Shown here: positions 13,190-22,264 of the stretch, piece after piece
Layout: each line of letters begins with the position of its first letter
How positions within the stretch are numbered: position 1 is the first letter of the stretch
Assembly: GCA_047630275.1 (NCBI GenBank)
Contig: JBLHVN010000001.1
Span: forward strand, 868,001 to 932,000
DNA from: GCA-2720865 sp047630275
GTDB taxonomy: Bacteria > Bdellovibrionota > Bacteriovoracia > Bacteriovoracales > Bacteriovoracaceae
DNA: 64,000 nucleotides
Direction of reading: 5' to 3'
Translations under genes and position numbers: made by a program
Notes under the pieces: generated by a model
The model's input: the letters and a program-made list of their open reading frames with translations, nothing else
Told to the model about the DNA's origin: nothing
Databases searched by the model: none

Positions 13190-16100
13190 TTATTCGTCGT
13201 TATCGTCTGGCTCTTTCTTATTGTTCTTATTTAATCCAAAGACTAGCTCTGGCAGCTCTGATTGAGCGTCTAACCTAGTATGGGTCTTAGTCGCTCTGTT
13301 CATTGGGTAGAGGATTAAAAGGGCCTCTTCGCCTTCACCTTTTGTTAATGAAACAGTCTTTGATTTTCCAGCAGCTACTTCAACAACTTCTGGCATATCT
13401 AAGAAGCTCATAGCGTCTGTAGTAGGGTTGATCTTCTTCCACTTAGTCATCTCTCCTAAGAAGTCATCAGCTTCAATAGCAGATGAGTCTTCGTTTAAGA
13501 TGGCTAGCTTAATTGAGAGCTCTCCGTGAAGGGTTTTCTTAAGCATTGATAATGGAGCTTCAACAACGGAGATGGTTGAATGCTCATAGGCCATCATTTG
13601 TGAACCTGTTACGATGGCGCTTACATAATCTTCTTCAGGAAGGGCTTCAGATGCTCCAAGAGCTCTTGCATACTCAACCTCGTAAGCCTTTCTCATCTCT
13701 CTAACTTTAGTGGCGTCAAGAAGAACTGAGTTAAACTCAAGTCCTCTAAGACCAGGAAGATTCTGAGTCATAAGACCGGCCAGTTCTTGATCGGCCACTC
13801 CGTCGTTATCTCCATCTAATAAAATGGTAACTTCACAGCCTTGCCAAGTAGAGATGGCATTGTAGAGCTTAACTCCTACTTGAAAGAACTTCTCGCCGTC
13901 TCTTTCAACTACGCGGTAACCAGCAGATTGAAGATCGCAGCCTTTAGTTCTTGTTGAGTTACCAGTCCCAGGAGTTACTTTTCTTTTATCAACACCAAGT
14001 AAGTTAAATAAAAGAGCATGCCCCATATTCTTTCCAGTGTTTTGAACTATAACATCAACAGCAGAGCCGGCCATGTCTTCAGTGTCAGTGGCCAAGATTC
14101 GGGCACTAGTGTTTAGCTTTGAAACTCTGTTAACAACGGCTAGCATAGGAATTCTTGCTACTTCAACTTCACCATTTTTAAGAAGAAGTCTTCCATCCAT
14201 TTCAATTGAAGCGGCGTTATTATCAGGCTTTGAGATCGTAATACTAAGAGTGATTTCCTTCTCTTCGCCAGCTTTTAAAACGAGTTCTTCAACTGTTTTG
14301 ATTGAAAGCTCTTTAGAGGCTTCAAAGCTTGGAGTTAGTTTAAGATCTTCAGTTGAGATATTCTTAACCATGATCTTCTTTCTGATAACTTTTCTTGTGC
14401 TTAAGTTAATCTCACCGAGAGACAGAGTTGAAGGAGTCATGATGACTTTAGCAGCAGCTGCCATATCAACTTGAATCCTACCAGATCCTTGAAGGGCGAT
14501 AGGGTAGGTCTTACCTTTAGCGTCAGTCATAGTTTTAGCAGTAGCTATAACAACAGACTTTAATTCTAAGGGAGTTAGTTTTGGAAACTTCTCAGTCATA
14601 AGGGCCAAGACCCCTGCCATATGGGGAGTGGCCATGGAAGTCCCGCTCATTTGAACGCCTTTAGTTCCACCGCCCATGCTTGCTGAGATGATATTATACC
14701 CAGGTGCCGCAATCTCTGGCTTTAGATGACTATCATTCATTCTAGGTCCACGAGAAGAAAAGCTTGTAAGAGTATCAACGATCTCAGGAGTTTCAATCTT
14801 ATCTTCAACTTGAAAATCAACAAATGCCTCGCCTAGTTTTATTTGTTCTTTTAGTTTATCCCCGAGGGCCTTTGTGATCATAACGGCAGGAAGATCAATC
14901 TTTCCTTCTCCGCCCATTTGAAAAGCATCCCCATCAACATTATTAGCTAGAACGACTCCGATAGCTCCGGCGTCAAAGGCGCGTTTTAATTTATCAACAA
15001 AAGATACTTCCCCTCTATCAATAAAGGCTACGTTTCCTTTAAGAGCTGCTTTTAATTCATCACTTAAGTCTGTTGCCGCTGTTCCCGTTAGAACGAGCTT
15101 TCCGTTAACATCCCCGGCTTCAGAAATAGGAGTAGAGATGCTTCCTTCAACCACTTGAAAGAGAAGTTTTTCATTCTCAAGAGTCTTAAAAGCGACAGCG
15201 TCGAACTTATAGTTATGATCCATATTATCAATTGAAGCTGCGATTGAGATCGCCTCATCAGTTGTTGAAGGAGAGCCAACAATATAAGAATTATGCCCTT
15301 CATTTCCAGCGGCGATAACTGTTGTTACTCCACCTTTAACTAGGTTCTTAATCGCTTCTTTATAAAGAAGGTGCTCTTTTCCGTATGATCCACCTAAGGA
15401 AAGGTTTAAGACATCTAGTTGATCTTCTGTGTCTAAGTCACCATTTGGGTCAATCGCGTATTCAAGACCAGCTATAATTACGCCATCTCCAACAGAACCA
15501 TTGGCCCCGAAGACCTTGATAGCGTGAAGGAGGGCTTCAGGAGCTACGCCTGAATAAGTATTGATGCCATCGCCAAGGCCCGCAATTGAGCCGGCCACGT
15601 GAGTTCCGTGTCCACCTTCATCAATAGGGTTCTTATCTGGTTTTGGGATTCTTTGAGAAAACTCAGGAGAGCTAGCGTTGTAAGTTGTTCCAACTAGGTC
15701 AATTCCCCCAACGACTTTTGCGTTTGGAAAATGAGTAGTCTCTAAAGCAGGGTCCATTTCTTCGAAGACGGCCGGGTCTCCAGTTCCACCAAGCATTGAG
15801 TGAGTAAAGTCGATCCCTGAATCAAGGACACCAACTTTAATTCCAGCGCCTTTGATTCCTAGTTCATGAACCTTAGTGGCGCCGATATAAGAGACGGAAT
15901 TAATATTTAGGATATCTGCTTTTAAGTTATTCTTAAAACTATTTAGATTCTTAACAGTAGAAGCTCTTTTAAACTGAGCTTCGTTTTCCATGTAAGCAAT
16001 ACCATTTAAGGCGATGATCTTATCTTTAAGTTCTATGGGAGCGACAAAGGCAATTCCATTTAAAACAAAACGATACTGATGAATCACTGTTATCTCTTTA

Positions 16101-16363
16101 GATAGATCAGTCATCTGCTTGATGACTGCTTCTTGCTCAGCGAGTAGCGCAGCCTTGGCGTTCTCATCAATGATGGTTCTTCCATCAACTCGGCTAGAGG
16201 TCTCTAAAAGAGCAGGGCTTTGTAATCTTACAAGAGCAATGAATTGAGTCGTATTTTGAGGACGGTTAGATAGGATCTTTCCATCTTTGATTTCGCCTTT
16301 GGTATTGTTTTTACTAATACAAGAGACTGATAAAACAAGAGTTAGTAAGAAGATTAACTTCAT
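13190..16363 (-). CDS. large S8 (subtilisin-family) protease lipoprotein with PA domain
   Basis: A 1057-residue lipoprotein (lipobox LSVSC, Cys15). Residues 40-135 look like an I9-type propeptide. The catalytic triad is intact: Asp181 (VGVLDSGID), His252 (GGHGTHVAG) and Ser576 (MSGTSMATP), with oxyanion Asn354 (AAGNEGHN). A protease-associated (PA) domain is inserted at about 395-510, as in cell-envelope proteinases. The remaining 450 residues appear to be beta-rich Fn3/Ig-type modules. The chain ends KKEPDDNDE, identical to the end of the neighbouring lipoprotein. It is likely a surface or periplasm-facing endoprotease. A strong terminator follows. Confidence 0.95.
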   Translation of the reverse strand: MKLIFLLTLVLSVSCISKNNTKGEIKDGKILSNRPQNTTQFIALVRLQSPALLETSSRVDGRTIIDENAKAALLAEQEAVIKQMTDLSKEITVIHQYRFVLNGIAFVAPIELKDKIIALNGIAYMENEAQFKRASTVKNLNSFKNNLKADILNINSVSYIGATKVHELGIKGAGIKVGVLDSGIDFTHSMLGGTGDPAVFEEMDPALETTHFPNAKVVGGIDLVGTTYNASSPEFSQRIPKPDKNPIDEGGHGTHVAGSIAGLGDGINTYSGVAPEALLHAIKVFGANGSVGDGVIIAGLEYAIDPNGDLDTEDQLDVLNLSLGGSYGKEHLLYKEAIKNLVKGGVTTVIAAGNEGHNSYIVGSPSTTDEAISIAASIDNMDHNYKFDAVAFKTLENEKLLFQVVEGSISTPISEAGDVNGKLVLTGTAATDLSDELKAALKGNVAFIDRGEVSFVDKLKRAFDAGAIGVVLANNVDGDAFQMGGEGKIDLPAVMITKALGDKLKEQIKLGEAFVDFQVEDKIETPEIVDTLTSFSSRGPRMNDSHLKPEIAAPGYNIISASMGGGTKGVQMSGTSMATPHMAGVLALMTEKFPKLTPLELKSVVIATAKTMTDAKGKTYPIALQGSGRIQVDMAAAAKVIMTPSTLSLGEINLSTRKVIRKKIMVKNISTEDLKLTPSFEASKELSIKTVEELVLKAGEEKEITLSITISKPDNNAASIEMDGRLLLKNGEVEVARIPMLAVVNRVSKLNTSARILATDTEDMAGSAVDVIVQNTGKNMGHALLFNLLGVDKRKVTPGTGNSTRTKGCDLQSAGYRVVERDGEKFFQVGVKLYNAISTWQGCEVTILLDGDNDGVADQELAGLMTQNLPGLRGLEFNSVLLDATKVREMRKAYEVEYARALGASEALPEEDYVSAIVTGSQMMAYEHSTISVVEAPLSMLKKTLHGELSIKLAILNEDSSAIEADDFLGEMTKWKKINPTTDAMSFLDMPEVVEVAAGKSKTVSLTKGEGEEALLILYPMNRATKTHTRLDAQSELPELVFGLNKNNKKEPDDNDE

Positions 16364-16500
16364 GAATTCCCCCCGGAATCTTTAATTTGGTGTGGTGCAT
16401 TTCAGCAACGAGGGAGTTTCTCTAAAATAAGACGGAATGGAAAATAAAAAACGCCTATTAAGGTAATAAGTCCTCGTTATATCTGTAAGTAGGGGAAAGT

Positions 16501-16529
16501 AAAAAGAAGGGGAGCGTTACCACTCCCCT
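16501..16529 (-). terminator. rho-independent terminator of htpG
   Basis: AGGGGAG (16508-16514) pairs with CTCCCCT (16523-16529). On the minus strand the stem is followed by TCTTTTT. It starts about 10 bp after the htpG stop codon. Confidence 0.85.
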
Positions 16530-16538
16530 CATGACGAC

Positions 16539-18491
16539 TTAAAGGGCTAAATTTGTTAATTCTTGAATAAGGTCTTGAGATCTTTGAACAAAGTTATCTT
16601 TATCTTCATTCTTAAGTCCTTCACTTGAAATAGTGGCAAGATCTTCAACATGGTGACAGATCTTATCAACAAGAGCTTCGTTATCTCCTTTTTCGTGAAT
16701 CTTAAAAGCATTCTTAATCAAACCACTATTTGGATTGATCACTAATGTCTTCTTCACAGGGAACATTGCATTGTTACCCATACCTTGGGCCATCTTTGCA
16801 AATCGCTTCATCTGCTCATCAGTCTTGAAGTAGGCTGGAGAAGTAGAGTTCTTAATCTTTTGTATCTCTACTTCCATGCCACCCATGGCAGGAGCTGCGT
16901 CTTTATCATCTTCTTTTTTAGCAAGAGGAGCTAGGATCTTAGTGAAAAGCTCTTGGATTCTCATATCTTCTTCAGTTGTGTTTTCAACATCTAAGATATT
17001 ATGAACTTCAGCATCGATAGAAGCGAACTTGTATTCATTATCTCCAATCTTCTTAGTTTCTACATGTTGCATAAAGTGTGGATCGATATGATCCTCGGTT
17101 TCAATTGAATGAACGCCAGCTTCTTTAAGAGAGTTTCTAAGAGAGTAATCTGACTTTCCAGCTTCAAAATAAAGAACTGTGTTTCCAACTTTTTCTTTTT
17201 TATCCGCGGGAACTTGTTCTTTGTATTCAGGAAGAGTCATGTACTTATTATCAGCATTCTTAAAGATAACCATATCTCTTAGAGTTTCATCAAACTTAGT
17301 ATCGCTTACACAACCATACTTAATAAAGATTCCGATATCTTCCCAGATAGTCTCGTACTTCTCACGATCAGTTCTGTAGAGCTTCTTAAGGGATTCTCCC
17401 ACTTTCTTAATCACATAGTTTGAGATTCTTCTAATATTAGGGTCCCCCTGAAGGGCCGATCTACTTACGTTAAGAGGAATATCAGTTGAATCAATTGAAC
17501 CTTTTAAGAGGCTTAAGAAATCAGGAATAACATTCTTTACGTTATCAGAAACAAAGACTTGCTTAGAGTAAAGACGGATATTGTTTTCTTTGAACGGCTG
17601 GGCCTTATTTAGTTTGGGAAAGAAAAGAATACCTTCTAGAGTAAAGGGATGATCCACTTTTAAATGAATCCAAAACAGAGGCTCTGGGTCCATAGGAAAC
17701 ATCTTTCTATAGAATTCTTTATAGTCTTCATCTTTCAATTCTTTTGGATCTTTTTTCCAAAGTGGCTCTGTGTTGTTGATAATATTGGGAGTGGCTGCAA
17801 CAGCAGGAGCGTCTTCATCAACTGAACCATCTTCTTTGGTTGGCTTTACTGGAGCTCTTTCTTCGTCGAGAAGTCCAATAGGGTAGGGCATGAAATCACA
17901 GAAGTTCTTTAGAGTCTCTGATACTTTGAACTCGTCAAGGAACTCCTCTCCATCGCTATTTACATGAAGGGTGATCTTTGTTCCTACAGTCTTTTTATCT
18001 GAGTCTGAAAAGATATAGTCTGTTTCACCTTCGCAGGTCCACTTAGTAGGAGTAGCTCCTTCTTCCATCGAAAGAGTTTCAACTACAACCTTTTCAGCTA
18101 CCATAAAGGCAGAATAGAAACCTAGACCAAATTTACCGATGATATCAGAGCCTTTTTCCGCTCCTTCAGTTTCTTCCATTTTCTTAACAAACTCAGCTGC
18201 ACCAGAGAAAGCCAGTTGGGCAATGTATTTTTCAACTTCTGCTTCGCTCATTCCAAGACCATTGTCTTCAATGGTGATGGTCTTAGCTGATTTATTAACG
18301 CTTACATTAATAGCCCCGTCTGGAAGCTCAGTATTTCTGGTTCTAGCTAGGGTTGCTCTTTTAGTAATAGCGTCAGTTGCGTTAGAGACTAATTCTCTTA
18401 AGAAGATGTCATGCTCTGAGTAGAGCCACTTTTTGATAATTGGGAAGATATCACCTGTTTGAACCGTGATGGTTCCTTTTCTTTCACTCAT
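16539..18491 (-). CDS. htpG: molecular chaperone HtpG (Hsp90)
   Basis: A 650-residue Hsp90 of normal bacterial length. The N-terminal ATP site is intact (LRELVSNATDA near residue 34, IEDNGLGMS near residue 74, GKFGLGFYSAFM near 120), and the middle-domain arginine segment (NVSRSALQGD) is present. A charged insertion around residues 215-240 is probably a linker variant. AAGGAG lies 7 bases before the ATG. It is an ATP-dependent cytoplasmic chaperone. It has its own terminator and is flanked by a divergent gene. Confidence 0.97.
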   Translation of the reverse strand: MSERKGTITVQTGDIFPIIKKWLYSEHDIFLRELVSNATDAITKRATLARTRNTELPDGAINVSVNKSAKTITIEDNGLGMSEAEVEKYIAQLAFSGAAEFVKKMEETEGAEKGSDIIGKFGLGFYSAFMVAEKVVVETLSMEEGATPTKWTCEGETDYIFSDSDKKTVGTKITLHVNSDGEEFLDEFKVSETLKNFCDFMPYPIGLLDEERAPVKPTKEDGSVDEDAPAVAATPNIINNTEPLWKKDPKELKDEDYKEFYRKMFPMDPEPLFWIHLKVDHPFTLEGILFFPKLNKAQPFKENNIRLYSKQVFVSDNVKNVIPDFLSLLKGSIDSTDIPLNVSRSALQGDPNIRRISNYVIKKVGESLKKLYRTDREKYETIWEDIGIFIKYGCVSDTKFDETLRDMVIFKNADNKYMTLPEYKEQVPADKKEKVGNTVLYFEAGKSDYSLRNSLKEAGVHSIETEDHIDPHFMQHVETKKIGDNEYKFASIDAEVHNILDVENTTEEDMRIQELFTKILAPLAKKEDDKDAAPAMGGMEVEIQKIKNSTSPAYFKTDEQMKRFAKMAQGMGNNAMFPVKKTLVINPNSGLIKNAFKIHEKGDNEALVDKICHHVEDLATISSEGLKNEDKDNFVQRSQDLIQELTNLAL

Positions 18492-18522
18492 CTACTACTC
18501 CTTAAAAATTGATATTTTGCAT

Positions 18523-18537
18523 AGCGCCGTTGGCGCT
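18523..18537. repeat. tight hairpin AGCGCC-GTT-GGCGCT in the htpG leader region
   Basis: A perfect 6-bp G+C-rich stem with a 3-base loop in the divergent region 30 bp upstream of htpG. It does not resemble the CIRCE heat-shock operator. An RNA structure in the htpG leader or an operator are both possible. Confidence 0.5.
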
Positions 18538-18644
18538 TTGAATTCCTTAACAAGATGGGGGCTATAAGTTTTACGTCAAGGTCGATGGAGCTTAACTTTT
18601 AGATTTTTCTAGGATAGTAAGGTATTGATATTCGGGAATTAGAC

Positions 18645-19175
18645 ATGATGCAAAAGACAAATAATAAAGAAAAGGTTGTGATCATCTCAACTGGTGGGAC
18701 CATTGAGAAAACTTATAATGAGTTTGACGGCTCCCTTGGTAACCGGGAAAGCGAAGTAAAGAAGCGAATTCTTGAAAGACTAAGACTTCCTTATACAGAG
18801 ATAGAAGTCTTCTCCATCATTGCTAAGGACTCCCTCCATTTTACTGAATACGATAGAACCATCATGGTGAAAACTATTGAGCAGCAACTAAGAAAGAATA
18901 TTCCCATCGTTGTTCTTCATGGAACTGACACCATGGCAAAAAGTGCAGAGAGGATCTTTAAAGATATTCCAAACCCTGCCTGCGCTATTGTCTTTACCGG
19001 CGCCATGGTTCCTATGGGGTTTGAAGATAGTGATGCCCGTCAAAATGTGACAGAGGCCATGCTTGCTTCTAGACTATTAGAGCCGGGAGTCTATATCTCT
19101 TTTCATAATAAGGTCTTTACAGTGCCTGGAGTGAGAAAGAATCCTACTTTAAGAACCTTTGAATATCAGGAATAA
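18645..19175 (+). CDS. asparaginase-like protein, N-terminal domain only
   Basis: A 176-residue cytoplasmic protein matching the N-terminal catalytic domain of L-asparaginases: TGGTIEK (Thr19) and LHGTDTM (Thr94-Asp95), with KDSLHFTE between them, are the residues that bind and attack the substrate. Full-length enzymes are about 330 residues; the C-terminal domain that helps form the dimer active site is absent and the ORF ends cleanly. Short single-domain relatives are known in other bacteria, so this need not be a truncation. It may hydrolyse an amide or be a binding protein. A membrane-protein gene begins 3 bp later. Confidence 0.85.
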   Translation: MMQKTNNKEKVVIISTGGTIEKTYNEFDGSLGNRESEVKKRILERLRLPYTEIEVFSIIAKDSLHFTEYDRTIMVKTIEQQLRKNIPIVVLHGTDTMAKSAERIFKDIPNPACAIVFTGAMVPMGFEDSDARQNVTEAMLASRLLEPGVYISFHNKVFTVPGVRKNPTLRTFEYQE

Positions 19176-19177
19176 AT

Positions 19178-19861
19178 ATGGGGTTATGCTTTAACGCTGT
19201 TATAGAACTGCTTAGAAATAATATATCTAAGTTCATTGCTTTTCTTATCTTTCAAACCCTTATTCAGCTCATGTCAGTAGCAGCTGAAATGCTTGGTATT
19301 CTTCCTGGGACGGCCCCCGATATTTGGGTACAGATCTTAACGGGAATTCTCACCATCTGGAACTTTTGTTACTTAGTTCAAGTCTATAGGGTCATTAAAG
19401 AAGATAAAGAAATCGAATTCTTTGATCAAGTCTTAGACGCTACTTATGATTCATTCACTTTCTTTCTCTATAGCTTGCTTTATGGGATGACTATTATAAT
19501 AGGGGGATTTCTTTTTGTGATCCCTGGGATCTATTGCTTTATCTTTCATTACTTCGCCCCTTTTGCAGCAATCTTAAAGCCTGAGGTTAATGAGGGGGAA
19601 GAATCCTACCTTTCCTTTTCAAGAAAGATAGTTAAACCACACTGGGGAAGCGTATTAGGCTTCTTCGTTGTCATGTTTATCTTGAACCTTTTTGTGCCAG
19701 GAATTACCAACTTACCATTCTTAAGTGAAGTAAGGATTATGCTTGCAACTATCTTGTCTCCCATAGATGCCATCCTTATTATGTTCTCCGACTTACTGGG
19801 AATTCATCTCTTTTACTATCTCTGTGAGAAAGATCAGCTAAGTAAGGATAATTCGCTGTAA
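19178..19861 (+). CDS. multi-spanning membrane protein, unknown function
   Basis: A 227-residue hydrophobic protein with about five or six membrane segments. The segment GGFLFVIPGIYCFIFHYF, with an amphipathic FAPFAA following, resembles the DUF975/GlpQ-associated membrane-domain pattern, but I cannot assign it firmly. It begins 3 bp after the asparaginase-like gene, so it is probably cotranscribed with it; no functional link is evident. Confidence 0.75.
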   Translation: MGLCFNAVIELLRNNISKFIAFLIFQTLIQLMSVAAEMLGILPGTAPDIWVQILTGILTIWNFCYLVQVYRVIKEDKEIEFFDQVLDATYDSFTFFLYSLLYGMTIIIGGFLFVIPGIYCFIFHYFAPFAAILKPEVNEGEESYLSFSRKIVKPHWGSVLGFFVVMFILNLFVPGITNLPFLSEVRIMLATILSPIDAILIMFSDLLGIHLFYYLCEKDQLSKDNSL

Positions 19862-19935
19862 GTTTTACACTTCGGTTTACATAATCCCGCGTATTTGTGA
19901 ATTTCTCCCAAATTAATTATTTTTTGGGACTTTTT

Positions 19936-21225
19936 ATGAAAGAACTTACGAAGCTATTTACCGTTGCTGTTGGAATTACCATTCTTAGCACCTTTATTAT
20001 GACTAGGGCTTACGCAGCTCCATTTCCCATTAAAGCTGAGGATCAGAACCAAGTAGTGGGTGTTCGATTAAACGACTTTAAAAAGTACGCTAAGACTCAT
20101 ATTCCTAAGTTTCAAGAAGTGATTGAGTTAATGGAAGGGAACCCTGAGAGGTTCTTCTCTGTTCCTAATGTAGAGCTTCATGGAATGTTCTTTAGAGACT
20201 ATCCTCAAATAAACGGATCTATCATCACTTTAGAAGTTGATGCTATGATCGCCCATAAAGAATATTTTAAACTCTTTTCTGATATAGGATGGGAGCGAGA
20301 GATTCACTTAACGGAGTTAGAGCTTGAAGAAAAAGCGCTTCGTTTTAGAGATGTTAGCTTTCAAAGAGTTACTATAACTTATGACAGCGCTAGTGGAGTC
20401 TTAAATCCAGTTTCAACGCTAAACTCAAGTATCGATCTTAAAGATACTGAATTTGAAGTGAATGTGGCCATGTTAGACCGCCGTGTACTTATGACTGATA
20501 AGAACTCAGATCTTCGTTTCATCTTTCCTACAGGAGTAGGGAGTGTTGATAATAAAACGGAATATAACGATGTTAGGCTTTTAACTCCGATCTACAAAGA
20601 CTCTTTTCTTGATAAGAAAAGGGCCATCTATGCAAGAGAGAAACCTAAGTACTTCCTAGGAAAACCATTTATTCGTATCACAACAAAAGAAGATGTAAGC
20701 AAAGGTCATACGGCCATTGGTTTTCATATTGATCAAAACAATGGAAGGCTAGTAAGAGGATTTGTCTCCCATGGTTGTCTTAGGCTGCGAGCAATTGATC
20801 TTTATATGATGTACGATATTGTTCGTTTTGGAACGCCTCAAAGGATTAGTGTTAATACTCGCTATAGAATAGAAAATGATAGAGGGGATCACCCATATCC
20901 TCGAAAAGATTCTTCTTATAGCCGTCTAAAGAAATACGACAAGCTTAAAAATGGTGTTTACTACCGTCGCTGTAAGTTTTGTCGTGATAAGCTGATGAAA
21001 ACCGAATGGGCAGGATCTCCAAACCTTGGTTCTTTATTAGAGCAAATGCTTGATACCGATGACAATGGCGAGAGACCAGATGGATTCTACCTTTGGCGTC
21101 TTGATAGTGAAGGAAATAGGATCGATATGGATGGTCGTAAGGTCGATAAGTATGGCTTCCCTGTAGATAAAAAAGGTCGCCGTATTGAAGGTGACGATCC
21201 TGAAGCCTTAGATAACTCTTTATAA
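19936..21225 (+). CDS. L,D-transpeptidase (YkuD family)
   Basis: A 429-residue exported protein with an N-terminal signal or anchor segment (KLFTVAVGITILSTFIMTRAYA). I chose the ATG at 19936, with GGGA upstream, over an in-frame GTG at 19897. The YkuD signature SHGCLRL supplies His279 and catalytic Cys281. The family forms 3-3 crosslinks in peptidoglycan or attaches lipoprotein to it. After the catalytic domain there is a CKFC pair and an acidic tail with DTDDNGERPDGFYLW and two further D-x-D/G-rich segments, possibly metal-binding. It stands alone between a membrane-protein gene and an efflux operon. Confidence 0.9.
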   Translation: MKELTKLFTVAVGITILSTFIMTRAYAAPFPIKAEDQNQVVGVRLNDFKKYAKTHIPKFQEVIELMEGNPERFFSVPNVELHGMFFRDYPQINGSIITLEVDAMIAHKEYFKLFSDIGWEREIHLTELELEEKALRFRDVSFQRVTITYDSASGVLNPVSTLNSSIDLKDTEFEVNVAMLDRRVLMTDKNSDLRFIFPTGVGSVDNKTEYNDVRLLTPIYKDSFLDKKRAIYAREKPKYFLGKPFIRITTKEDVSKGHTAIGFHIDQNNGRLVRGFVSHGCLRLRAIDLYMMYDIVRFGTPQRISVNTRYRIENDRGDHPYPRKDSSYSRLKKYDKLKNGVYYRRCKFCRDKLMKTEWAGSPNLGSLLEQMLDTDDNGERPDGFYLWRLDSEGNRIDMDGRKVDKYGFPVDKKGRRIEGDDPEALDNSL

Positions 21226-21256
21226 TAACTTCTTTTTAAACCATAAAAATTCTTCA

Positions 21257-21287
21257 TACCAAGGGCTTTTTCAAAACGCCCTTGGTA
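21257..21287 (+). terminator. hairpin after the L,D-transpeptidase gene, weak terminator
   Basis: TACCAAGGGC and GCCCTTGGTA form a perfect 10-bp stem around an 11-base loop. Only a short broken T-run follows, so termination may be partial. Confidence 0.55.
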
Positions 21288-21316
21288 GAACTTTCTCCTA
21301 AACCTTTGGAGAAATT

Positions 21317-22264
21317 ATGAAGATCTTTATCTATCTCAGCCTATCTGTTCTTTTTAGTTCAAATGCATTTTCTAGTGACGCTCCTAAGAAGCTTAAGTCT
21401 GTCTTTACAAAAACAGCGGCCAAGCAAGAGATCTTTGATAGCTTTGCCTATCCTGCAACAGTTGAAGCCGTCGTTAATGCTTTAGTCTTAAGTGAGTCTC
21501 AAGGAATTGTTGAAAGTATCAATACTCCCTTAGGTGAAGAAGTTAAAGGAAATCAAAACTTAGTAAAGATCCGCCACACAGATCCAATTTACAAATATAA
21601 GCCAGTTACTTTGAAAGCTCCCGTTAGCGGAGTTGTAAGTCAGGTTTTTGTTAGTGTGGGAAGCCTTGTTTCTAAAGGCCAAAAAATCCTTCAAGTAACA
21701 GACCCTTCTAAAGTTAAGGTTAAGATTGAAGTAGGAGCTAAGGATCTGCAGTTTATTAAAAAAGGCTTAGTAGGCAGCTTTACAAGTAAAGCAAATAATT
21801 CTGCCATCAGCCTTAAAGTTTTAGGGGTTAGTCCGTTTGTGAATCCAGCAACGGGCACGGCCACAGCTGAATTAGAACTAACAGATACCAAACAAAAATT
21901 GATCCCTGGAGTTCTTGGAAAGGTTGTTTTCAAGTCAAATGTTCATCAAGGCTTTGTCTTTGTTGAAAATGCTATCTATTACGTTGGTAAGAAAACATAT
22001 GTTCGCCAAACGGAATTAAAAGATGGGAAATACTTAGTTAAGAAAGTAGAAGTAAAGCTTGGTCAAAAGAGAAGAGGGCAAGTTGAAATTCTAAGTGGAT
22101 TAAAAGAAGGAATGATGGTGATTGAACGGGCCAGTGGGTTCCTTCCTGAAGGGGCCGAGGTTGCTATTGGAAATCTTCCTAAGAAAAAAGAAGTGAATAA
22201 AAAGTCAGATTCTAAAAATGAGAAGAAAGCTACAAAAGATACAAAAGCAAAGGCGAAGGTCTAA
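21317..22264 (+). CDS. RND-type efflux periplasmic adaptor subunit
   Basis: A 315-residue membrane-fusion protein with a signal peptide (KIFIYLSLSVLFSSNAFSSD). It has the split lipoyl half-motifs (ESINTPLGEEVKGNQNL and LKAPVSGVVSQVFVSVGSLVSKGQKIL) separated by only a short loop, so the coiled-coil hairpin is nearly absent, then a beta-barrel domain and a membrane-proximal domain. The C-terminus is a lysine-rich tail. It links the inner-membrane pump to the TolC-type channel encoded downstream; its stop overlaps the pump's start by one base. Confidence 0.93.
   Translation: MKIFIYLSLSVLFSSNAFSSDAPKKLKSVFTKTAAKQEIFDSFAYPATVEAVVNALVLSESQGIVESINTPLGEEVKGNQNLVKIRHTDPIYKYKPVTLKAPVSGVVSQVFVSVGSLVSKGQKILQVTDPSKVKVKIEVGAKDLQFIKKGLVGSFTSKANNSAISLKVLGVSPFVNPATGTATAELELTDTKQKLIPGVLGKVVFKSNVHQGFVFVENAIYYVGKKTYVRQTELKDGKYLVKKVEVKLGQKRRGQVEILSGLKEGMMVIERASGFLPEGAEVAIGNLPKKKEVNKKSDSKNEKKATKDTKAKAKV

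Noticed and set aside
18523..18537. CIRCE heat-shock operator at htpG
   Set aside because: The hairpin has no TTAGCACTC/GAGTGCTAA arms and a 3-base loop in place of the 9-base spacer.
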